Assembly: GCA_030156305.1 (NCBI GenBank)
Contig: JASGMZ010000020.1
Location: forward strand, 1-22,306
Length of the DNA stretch: 22,306 bases
Direction: 5' to 3'
Origin: Bacteroidales bacterium
GTDB taxonomy: Bacteria > Bacteroidota > Bacteroidia > Bacteroidales > UBA12077
This document shows positions 15,448 to 22,306 of the stretch, piece after piece. Made by a program: the position numbers and the translations under genes. Position 1 is the stretch's first letter; each line of letters begins with the position of its first letter. The notes beneath the pieces are model-generated. The model did not search any database. It saw nothing but the letters and a program-made list of their open reading frames with translations, and was not told the origin of the DNA.

Positions 15448-15554
15448 AATGTTAATAAAATTTGACCAATAAGAACCGGATTATTAATAATTTTGAAACA
15501 AAAGGTTCAGTCAAAACGTAAAATTTTATTAACATTGTAATTATTTTATTAACA
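15448..15554. promoter_or_regulatory. Symmetric repeat cluster around the adhesin promoter, possible operator
   Basis: AATGTTAATAAAATTT (15448-15463) and its exact reverse complement (15521-15536) form a perfect 16-bp inverted repeat. A further direct copy of the right-arm core, ATTTTATTAACA, is at 15543-15554, exactly 20 bases after the one at 15523-15534. The predicted -33 element overlaps the left arm and the -7 element lies between the arms. The two-helical-turn spacing suggests a cooperative protein binding site; in RNA, the 15521-15536 arm could not pair with the left arm because that lies upstream of the predicted transcript start. Confidence 0.5.
15461..15495 (+). promoter_or_regulatory. 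Probable promoter of the giant adhesin gene
   Basis: TTTG (15461-15464) and TAATTTTG (15488-15495) are separated by 23 bases, matching the Bacteroidota TTTG/TAnnTTTG layout. Initiation near 15502 would leave a leader of about 74 bases before the ATG at 15576. Together with the lack of a terminator after the permease gene, this suggests the adhesin has its own promoter rather than relying only on read-through. Confidence 0.55.
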
Positions 15555-15575
15555 ATTGGCCAAAATTTATAGCTC

Positions 15576-18500
15576 ATGTTCAGAAATATGAGAATTTTTA
15601 TTTTTTTATCCCTGACTGTTTTACTAGCCCTGGCAAGTTCAAAAACAGCTTTTTCAGATAATCGATATTGGGTAAACGGATCGGGAAACTGGAACGATCC
15701 TCAACAATGGTCTGAAACCTCCGGTGGTAAGCCCGGAGCATCAATACCTACCAAAGAAGATCATGTTATTTTTGATGATAACTCGTTTACATCTGATAAA
15801 CAAACCGTTATTATAAAAGAGGTGGTTTATTGTAACGATTTTCGATGGGAGGTGGATAATTACCAACCCACGTTAAAAAGTGCTGGTTTTATTTTTAAAA
15901 AATGGACCAAAGCAGCTATACATGTCCATGGATCTTTAATTGTAAGTGAAAACATTAACCAGGAGTTTTTTGGCGATATTGTTTTAAATGCATCTTCAAA
16001 GAGTACAATAAGTGCATATTCTAAAATAAAATCTAATATTATAATACAATCGAAAAGTATATATACCTTGAATAAATCATTAACAGTTAATGGCGATATT
16101 GTACTTAAGGAAGGAGGGTTAGAAACAAATAACTTTGATTTAGAATGTGAATCTTTTATTGGTGAAGGAAATAATAAAAAAATATTTAATGTAGGTAACT
16201 CAGTTGTAAAAATTAATAAATGGGATTTTTCACAATCTGATAATTTAAAATTTGAGCAGAAGAATCCACAAATAATTTTTAAAGAAAAAATTATATCTAA
16301 AGAAGCAAATTTTGGAGATTTAGACTATTTTCAAATAAAAAGTATTACTCCTAAAGCATCAGGTTCTAAAGCAGGGTCCGTTCCTGTAATAGAAGAACCT
16401 GTTCTAACTGATTCTGTTACTTGTTATGGCAATAATGATGGGAAGATATATGTTTATCTTACAGATGCTACGGACGATCCTGTTACCTACAGATTATATA
16501 AAGGAAGTTTATTAAATCCTGCTGAAGAGATTGTAATAACTGATAAAGATACCGTTGAATTCGATGCGCTTTTTGAAGACAAATATTATGTATGGGTAAT
16601 TGATAATGATGGCGATGATGATATTGCTGTAGTTAATGTATACGAACCCGATGAACTATTACCTGGAGCAATTTCTATTACCAAAGGGTTATCTTGTTTT
16701 GATAGCGAAGATGGAGAAATGCAGGCAAACCCATCCGGAGGTACACCTCCTTATTCCTATCAATGGTATGAATGGGATGGTTCTTCATTTATAATCCTAT
16801 CGGGAGAAATCAGTCAAAAATTAAGTGATATCGGGCAGGGTACCTACCAGGTAATTATTTATGATGCTCACTTATGTGGACCAGTATCTGCACAAAAGAT
16901 CTTTAACAACGCATTTACACCATTGTATGTTCCTGATGAAATTTATATTGACCAGGTTGATTATACTAACAGCTGTACCACTCCCGGCAATACCGGAACA
17001 ATCACTATTAGCGGAAGCGGTGGTACGGGAGCCCTAACCTATGCCATCGTACGAACCAGCGACAACGATTCCACAACAAATGCCACCGGCATTTTTGAAA
17101 ATCTAGTAGCTGATACCTATAGAATATATGTTATCGATGTGAATGGTTGTGTGAAACAGGGAAGTGATATAACAATTACTCAACTGCAAAACCCGACAGC
17201 ATCAATTCTTCCAATAGATCCAACGATATGCCCCAGCGCAACAATTGAACTGGACGGAAATCCGACACTTAGTCCTGATGCTTCTTCTATTGACAATCAT
17301 GAATGGACCGGAGATGTTTCCAATTTAGATTCTACTGATATTCAGAAACCGGATTTTACCGGTTCGTCCATCGGGGTATTTAACTTAACTTATACAGTTA
17401 CCGATAACAATGGTTGTTCAGGGAGTGATGATGTTACCCTTACGGTAGAGGATGTTACTGTTCCTACAGCAGAATGTAAAGATATAACCGTTGCCCTTGA
17501 TAATACAGGTAGTGTAACCATTAACGGGAATGATATTGATAATGGTTCCACAGATAATTGTACTTCTCCGTCCAATTTAACACTTACAGCTACTCCTAAT
17601 ACTTTTGATTGTACGGATATTGGCATTAACAATGTAACATTAACGGTAACCGATGAAGCAGGAAATTCTTCAACATGTACGGCAGCAGTAACTGTAGAGG
17701 ATAATTTAGCACCCTCCTTAAGCTGTCCTGCAGATGTAACCCAGGAAAATGACCCTGGTGTATGTACGGCCACTGTTAATGGGTTAGCCCCCACTACTGA
17801 CGATAATTGTGGGATAGTATTACAAACATGGACGATGTCCGGTGCAACAACAGGCAGTTCCGGTGCAACAGGCATAAACGATATTTCCGGAACAGCATTT
17901 AATTCCGGAGTAACAACCGTTACGTATTATGTAGAAGATAATTCAGGTAATTTCACCGAATGTAGTTTTACAGTAACCATAAATGATACAGAAGACCCAA
18001 CCATAACCTGCCCTGCAGATGTAACCGCCAATACTTCGGATGACGGAACCGGCAATTGTAGCACAACGGTCGCCTTAGGAACACCCACAACCGATGATAA
18101 TTGTGGTGTAAGTTCAGTGATTGCTCAGGTGGGAGGAACGATTATAGATCCTTTAACCTATCAATTCACAACAGGAATAACAACCGTAACCTGGATTGTG
18201 GAAGATAATGCAGGTAACACAGCCAGTTGCACACAAGATGTAGAAGTGATTGATGATGAGGATCCCACGATCAGCTGTCCTGCAGATGTTACCGTTAACA
18301 CATCCGATGACGGCACTGGCGATTGCAGTACTACTGCTGCCTTAGGAACACCCACAACCGATGATAATTGTGGTGTAAACAGCCTAATTGCGCAAGTAGG
18401 GGGATCAACGATTGATCCGTTGACCTATGTGTTTCCTGTAGGAGTAACCACGGTAACGTGGATTGTAGAAGATGATGCAGGCAACACAGCCAGCTGCACC

Positions 18501-21500
18501 CAGGAGGTAACTGTTGAGGATGATGAAAATCCTACGATTAGTTGTCCTGCAGATGTAACCATTAACACATCCGATGATGGCACCGGCGATTGCAGTACGA
18601 CTGCTGCTTTAGGAATGCCAACTACCGATGATAATTGTGGTGTAAACAGTGTGGTTGCTCAGGTGGGTGGAACAATAATTAATCCAGCAACATATTTATT
18701 CCCGGTAGGTTTAACAATGGTAACATGGATTGTAGAAGATGATGCAGGCAACACAGCCAGTTGCACTCAGAATGTAACGGTAGTGGATGACGAAGATCCT
18801 ACGATCAGTTGCCCGGGAGATCTTACGGTATATACTTCGGATGATGGTACCGGCAATTGCAGTACCACAGCCGCCTTAGGAACGCCAATCACCAATGATA
18901 ACTGTGGAGTAAACAATGTAATCGCGCAAGTAGGAGGAACAACTATTGATCCATTAACTTATGTATTCCCGATTGGTATTACCACGGTAACGTGGATTGT
19001 AGAAGATGATGCAGGCAATTCAGCCAACTGTAACCAGAATGTAACCGTTGAGGATGATGAAAATCCTGTAGCCGTATGTAATGATATAATAGTCGCCTTA
19101 GATAATACAGGAAACGTGACCATAACTCCCAATGATATTGATGGAGGAAGCTCTGATAATTGTGGTATTAGTACGATAATAGCAAGCCAGACCTCGTTCA
19201 ATTGTGGTGATCTTGGAGATAATCCTGTAATTCTGACAGTAACCGATGAGCAAGGAAATACCTCGACCTGTACCGCGACGGTAACGGTTGAAGATAATAT
19301 AGCACCAACTCTAATCTGCCCTGGGAATGTTGTTCAGGATAACGATGCAGGAGTTTGTACGGCAGAAGTATATGGATTAACGCCTACCACGGATGACAAT
19401 TGTGGCGTTGTCTTACAAACCTGGACCATGAGCGGAGCCACCAGCGGCAGTTCTCCGGCAACGGGTATTCATGATATTTCTGGTACCGACTTTAATTCAG
19501 GAGTAACAACTGTTACATATCGTGTAGAAGATTTATCCGGAAATTTTAATGAATGTAGCTTTACAGTAACCATAAATGATACAGAAGACCCAGCCATAAC
19601 CTGCCCTGCAGATGTAACCGCCAATACTTCGGATGACGGAACCGGCGATTGTAGCACAACGGTAGCCTTAGGAACCCCTACAACCGATGATAACTGTGGC
19701 GTAAATACCGTAATAGCCCAGGTAGGAGGAACAACGATTACTCCGGCAACGTATCAATTTTCTGTTGGTACCACTACGGTAACCTGGATTGTTGAGGATA
19801 ATGCTGGCAATACTGCCAGCTGTACTCAGGATGTAACGGTAACAGATGATGAAAACCCAACGATTACTTGCCCTGCAGATGTAACCGCCAATACTTCGGA
19901 TGATGGTATCGGCGATTGCAGCACAACGGTAGCCTTAGGAACCCCTACAACCAATGATAACTGTGGCGTAAATACCGTAATAGCCCAGGTAGGAGGAACA
20001 CCGATTAATCCTTTAACTTATCAGTTTCCAACAGGAACAACTACGGTAACCTGGATAGTAGAAGATAATTCAGGCAATACCGCAACCTGTACTCAGGATG
20101 TAACAGTTGTCGATAATGAAAATCCGATAATCACCTGTCCTAATGACACTACCGTAATTCAGGATGGTGGTGGTAGCTGTAATGCTGTAGTAAATGGTTT
20201 GGCTCCTGCAACGGATGACAATTGTAATGTGGTATTACAAACATGGACCATGACCGGAGCAACAACAAATAATTCTGCTTCAACAGGAATCAATGATGTT
20301 TCAGGAGAAACCTTTGAAATTGGAGTTACTACCGTTGAATATTATATTGAAGATGCTTCAGGAAATTCAGCGACCTGTTCATTTACCGTTGAAATATATG
20401 ATGAAGTGGATGGAGGATCCATTCAGGCTGACCAGAATATATGTTACAATACCCTTCCTGCAGAATTAACCAATGTGGTATCAGCCTCGGTTTGTGGAGG
20501 ATATACCTATCAATGGCAAAAGAAAACAGGAACAGGAGGATGGTCTGATATACCCGGTGCCACTGGCGAGAATTATCAGGAGATCAATCCGTTAACTGAA
20601 ACTACTTATTATTCCCGAAGAGCAATCTCTGATTTGGGATTTGGAACGGCTAATTCAGATACGGTTACCATTACTATAACACCTGCACCATCTGTTTTTT
20701 CAGGCGAGGACACCACGTTATGTTACGATACTCCCTACCAAATTTTTGATGCTGATACCGTTTATTCAGATGGAATAAGTTGGGAAATTTTAAACGGAAA
20801 TGGAACTTTAGATGATATTAATATTCTTGATCCTACTTATACTCCTGTTTTGCTGGATGGTGGAACAACTGTTGAACTGGTTCTTCATGCCTCTGGGTTA
20901 AGTAATTGTAATGATGTAACTGATACCCTCCGGATTACATACCTTCCGGAACTATTAGTTTCCATAGGAAAGCCTAGTCCGTTTTTAATTGATTCGACAT
21001 CTACAGCAATTAATGTTTCTTTTAACATTTCAAATCATGAATATATAAGTTTAATAGGATTATATTTAGTTTCTCCATTGGACTCAGTTGTTGAACTAAA
21101 ACCTATTTGTTCCGATATTGGATCAATAACCCCAAAGGTAAATCTGGATGTAGAGTTTTTCAATGATCCTGATAATAGCACGGGATTAACACCTATATCC
21201 ACCTGTGCCCCCGGTGACGGAGTATATCTATTTTCAGGTGACTGGAAGAAAAAACTACATGGTCAGGATCCAGCCAATGGTGCCTGGAGGCTGATGATTA
21301 AAGATTCATTAAATTTTGGATCTCCGGGAGTTTTTGAACAAGGAGAAATAAGATTTGGAGATATTAATTATGAAGGTAATTTTGAGGTGGTAGTATATGC
21401 TGACACCATGATAAACTTACCTATTAAGGGACATACAGGTACCGGACCAGCTGCTGTCACTATGCAAGCCTTATCATTAAACGGATTAACCACTTCCTGC

Positions 21501-22306
21501 TATGGACTTTGTGATGCTACTGCCGTAGGAACAGCTTCCGGTGGCCAGCCCCCATATGTGTTGTATGAGTGGAGCGATATACCTGATTTTAGCAATATTA
21601 TTGCGACCACTGATACCGTTGATTTATGTGCCGGAACATTCTATCTGAGAATAACAGATTCGCACGGTTGTACAGCCATTGATTCGGTTACTGTTGGTTC
21701 TCCTCCTGAGATTATTATTGATAGTGATACCGTTGTTCATAATACATGTTATGGTTATGCTGAAGGAAAGATTGCTTTAGCTTTTAGCGGTGGAACCGGA
21801 GCCTTACATTATACCCATAATAATGGAACCGACTGGTACAATACCGGCGATACCATCAAAAATCTGGCTGCCGGTGAATACCTGGTAACTATTGAAGATG
21901 CTACAGGATGTACAAAAGATACCTTAATAACTATTCTTGAACCAGATCCTATTCTGATCAGTACCACCTGGTCGGATATAAGTTGTTATAATTCAGCCGA
22001 TGGGCAGATAGAAATTACAGCAGTGGGTGGAACCGATCCTTACGAATTTTCCATTGACAGTGCACAAACATGGCAGCTTTCCAATACTTTTAGCGGGTTG
22101 GCAAGTGATACCTTCTATGTAGCTGTTCAGGATCAGTTAGGATGTATCCAGTTTGGCGACACGGTTTATATGAATAATCCTGATTCCATCGCCATTGACT
22201 CTGTTGATGTAACTCATGTTGCTTGTGATGGCTCAGCAACAGACGGTGAAATAATAGTATATGCCCACGGAGGAACAGGCGACCTTGAATATTCTGTTAA
22301 CAATGG
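15576..22306 (+). CDS. Giant secreted HYR/SprB-repeat surface adhesin (3' end beyond window)
   Basis: The frame is open from the ATG at 15576 to the window end, 2243 codons so far. An in-frame ATG at residue 5 is an alternative start. A signal peptide (MFRNMRIFIFLSLTVLLALA, to about residue 27) precedes YWVNGSGNWNDPQQW, an N-terminal motif frequent in Bacteroidota surface proteins. Modules in order: an N-terminal beta-rich region; a Ca-loop-like DNDGDDD at 343-349; three SprB-like modules (about 272-540); a PKD/Ig-like module (540-628); eleven HYR modules (629-1610); Ig-like modules (1611-1793); a P/Homo-B-like domain (about 1794-1935); then SprB-like repeats from about 1963. Such proteins are usually exported by the type IX system and act in adhesion or gliding; the sorting domain is not in view. 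Function is inferred from architecture. Confidence 0.9.
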   Translation, partial: MFRNMRIFIFLSLTVLLALASSKTAFSDNRYWVNGSGNWNDPQQWSETSGGKPGASIPTKEDHVIFDDNSFTSDKQTVIIKEVVYCNDFRWEVDNYQPTLKSAGFIFKKWTKAAIHVHGSLIVSENINQEFFGDIVLNASSKSTISAYSKIKSNIIIQSKSIYTLNKSLTVNGDIVLKEGGLETNNFDLECESFIGEGNNKKIFNVGNSVVKINKWDFSQSDNLKFEQKNPQIIFKEKIISKEANFGDLDYFQIKSITPKASGSKAGSVPVIEEPVLTDSVTCYGNNDGKIYVYLTDATDDPVTYRLYKGSLLNPAEEIVITDKDTVEFDALFEDKYYVWVIDNDGDDDIAVVNVYEPDELLPGAISITKGLSCFDSEDGEMQANPSGGTPPYSYQWYEWDGSSFIILSGEISQKLSDIGQGTYQVIIYDAHLCGPVSAQKIFNNAFTPLYVPDEIYIDQVDYTNSCTTPGNTGTITISGSGGTGALTYAIVRTSDNDSTTNATGIFENLVADTYRIYVIDVNGCVKQGSDITITQLQNPTASILPIDPTICPSATIELDGNPTLSPDASSIDNHEWTGDVSNLDSTDIQKPDFTGSSIGVFNLTYTVTDNNGCSGSDDVTLTVEDVTVPTAECKDITVALDNTGSVTINGNDIDNGSTDNCTSPSNLTLTATPNTFDCTDIGINNVTLTVTDEAGNSSTCTAAVTVEDNLAPSLSCPADVTQENDPGVCTATVNGLAPTTDDNCGIVLQTWTMSGATTGSSGATGINDISGTAFNSGVTTVTYYVEDNSGNFTECSFTVTINDTEDPTITCPADVTANTSDDGTGNCSTTVALGTPTTDDNCGVSSVIAQVGGTIIDPLTYQFTTGITTVTWIVEDNAGNTASCTQDVEVIDDEDPTISCPADVTVNTSDDGTGDCSTTAALGTPTTDDNCGVNSLIAQVGGSTIDPLTYVFPVGVTTVTWIVEDDAGNTASCTQEVTVEDDENPTISCPADVTINTSDDGTGDCSTTAALGMPTTDDNCGVNSVVAQVGGTIINPATYLFPVGLTMVTWIVEDDAGNTASCTQNVTVVDDEDPTISCPGDLTVYTSDDGTGNCSTTAALGTPITNDNCGVNNVIAQVGGTTIDPLTYVFPIGITTVTWIVEDDAGNSANCNQNVTVEDDENPVAVCNDIIVALDNTGNVTITPNDIDGGSSDNCGISTIIASQTSFNCGDLGDNPVILTVTDEQGNTSTCTATVTVEDNIAPTLICPGNVVQDNDAGVCTAEVYGLTPTTDDNCGVVLQTWTMSGATSGSSPATGIHDISGTDFNSGVTTVTYRVEDLSGNFNECSFTVTINDTEDPAITCPADVTANTSDDGTGDCSTTVALGTPTTDDNCGVNTVIAQVGGTTITPATYQFSVGTTTVTWIVEDNAGNTASCTQDVTVTDDENPTITCPADVTANTSDDGIGDCSTTVALGTPTTNDNCGVNTVIAQVGGTPINPLTYQFPTGTTTVTWIVEDNSGNTATCTQDVTVVDNENPIITCPNDTTVIQDGGGSCNAVVNGLAPATDDNCNVVLQTWTMTGATTNNSASTGINDVSGETFEIGVTTVEYYIEDASGNSATCSFTVEIYDEVDGGSIQADQNICYNTLPAELTNVVSASVCGGYTYQWQKKTGTGGWSDIPGATGENYQEINPLTETTYYSRRAISDLGFGTANSDTVTITITPAPSVFSGEDTTLCYDTPYQIFDADTVYSDGISWEILNGNGTLDDINILDPTYTPVLLDGGTTVELVLHASGLSNCNDVTDTLRITYLPELLVSIGKPSPFLIDSTSTAINVSFNISNHEYISLIGLYLVSPLDSVVELKPICSDIGSITPKVNLDVEFFNDPDNSTGLTPISTCAPGDGVYLFSGDWKKKLHGQDPANGAWRLMIKDSLNFGSPGVFEQGEIRFGDINYEGNFEVVVYADTMINLPIKGHTGTGPAAVTMQALSLNGLTTSCYGLCDATAVGTASGGQPPYVLYEWSDIPDFSNIIATTDTVDLCAGTFYLRITDSHGCTAIDSVTVGSPPEIIIDSDTVVHNTCYGYAEGKIALAFSGGTGALHYTHNNGTDWYNTGDTIKNLAAGEYLVTIEDATGCTKDTLITILEPDPILISTTWSDISCYNSADGQIEITAVGGTDPYEFSIDSAQTWQLSNTFSGLASDTFYVAVQDQLGCIQFGDTVYMNNPDSIAIDSVDVTHVACDGSATDGEIIVYAHGGTGDLEYSVNN
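16390..17190 (+). repeat. N-terminal group of three SprB-like modules in the adhesin
   Basis: Three divergent modules begin near 16390, 16665 and 16935. Each has a Cys followed by a small-residue/Asp-Gly turn (TCYGNNDGKIYV, SCFDSEDGEMQA, SCTTPGNTGTITI), usually GGTPPYSYQW or GGTGALTYAI, then G-T/A-D-T-Y-xVxVxDxxG-C. This is the SprB repeat pattern named after the Flavobacterium johnsoniae gliding adhesin. They are too divergent at DNA level to be recent copies. Confidence 0.75.
17460..20405 (+). repeat. Array of eleven HYR modules in three subtypes
   Basis: Type A modules start at 17460 and 19062 (246 and 237 bases), type B at 17706, 19299 and about 20118 (288 bases for the first two), and type C at 17994, 18261, 18528, 18795, 19587 and 19854 (267 bases each, no indels). 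Order is A-B-C-C-C-C-A-B-C-C-B. C modules carry CPADVT, TSDDGxGxCSTT, TxDNCGV, VTWIVEDxxGNTAxC; each has four cysteines, suggesting two disulfides in an extracellular Ig-like fold. HYR domains are known from hyalin and many bacterial surface proteins, where they support adhesion. Type B is marked by VLQTWTMSGAT and type A by VALDNTGxVTI. Confidence 0.9.
20955..21375 (+). other. P/Homo-B-like domain within the adhesin
   Basis: Residues about 1794-1933 read as a jelly-roll domain of the proprotein-convertase P type. They show an initial VSIGKPSPFLIDS, then paired NVSFNISNHEYISLIGLYLVSP (a strand pair followed by SP), and the terminal GDWKKKLHGQDPANGAWRLMI then GEIRFG, resembling the conserved G-x-W-x-L-x-V-x-D ending. 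Such domains often accompany proteases; here no protease domain is seen in the part of the protein in view. Confidence 0.65.
21465..22306 (+). repeat. C-terminal group of SprB-like repeats, cut by the window end
   Basis: Four modules of about 80 residues start near 21465, 21709, 21949 and 22186, the last incomplete. Each has a CYG/SCYNSADG-type turn, GGTGxxxY or GGQPPY, then AGEYLVTIEDATGC-like endings. They match the SprB repeat pattern more closely than the N-terminal group and would typically continue toward a C-terminal gliding-motility/T9SS sorting domain outside this window. Confidence 0.8.

Noticed and set aside
17390..17875. 161-codon open frame on the minus strand inside the HYR region, with similar shorter ones at 18161-18355, 18959-19201 and 19469-19657
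   Set aside because: They are antisense shadows of the HYR modules: they recur at equivalent places in each repeat, have repetitive V/S/T-rich translations and no initiation context.
1..22306. A new defence, phage or biosynthetic multi-gene system
   Set aside because: All genes before 15374 fit known core or conserved families with no integrase, transposase, nuclease-helicase pair or biosynthetic cluster; the unusual content is confined to one adhesin gene and non-coding repeats.

Overview
The window is chromosomal DNA from a member of the Bacteroidota, most likely a free-living or environmental lineage related to Bacteroidales/Marinilabiliales. The evidence is low G+C (about 35-40% by eye), the long three-domain form of IspG, promoters resembling the Bacteroidota TTG(N17-23)TAnnTTTG consensus, absence of clear Shine-Dalgarno sequences, and a giant secreted protein built of HYR and SprB-type repeats. 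No taxon below phylum can be fixed from this sequence alone.

Positions 1-15374 are mostly housekeeping genes in small units that switch strand often. They are ispG (+), an approximately 450-bp block of tandem hairpin repeats, metG (-), an S66 LD-carboxypeptidase (+), and a convergent exported DUF4412-like protein (-). Next comes a likely four-gene + strand run: YraN nuclease-like protein, MmcQ/YjbR, DUF502 membrane protein and a secreted papain-fold peptidase. A - strand run follows: a LuxE-like acyl-adenylating protein, cysS and a patatin-like phospholipase. A final + strand run holds rbfA, a SAM methyltransferase and a LolC/E-type ABC permease. Functions include isoprenoid precursor synthesis, charging of Met and Cys tRNAs, peptidoglycan recycling, 16S rRNA maturation and lipoprotein export.

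Positions 15375-22306 are different. An AT-rich upstream region with a promoter set inside a perfect 16-bp inverted repeat leads into one open frame. It starts at 15576 and is still open at the window end, giving at least 2243 codons. It encodes an exported, modular surface protein: signal peptide, SprB-like and PKD/Ig-like modules, eleven HYR modules in an ordered array (A-B-C-C-C-C-A-B-C-C-B), Ig-like modules, a P/Homo-B-like domain, and further SprB-like repeats. Such proteins are normally type IX secretion substrates, but the C-terminal sorting domain would lie beyond the window.

I see no CRISPR array, transposase, phage gene, rRNA or tRNA, and no evident new multi-gene system. The most interesting material is the internal architecture and recombination history of the giant adhesin, the symmetric element in front of it, and the paired-hairpin repeats between ispG and metG.
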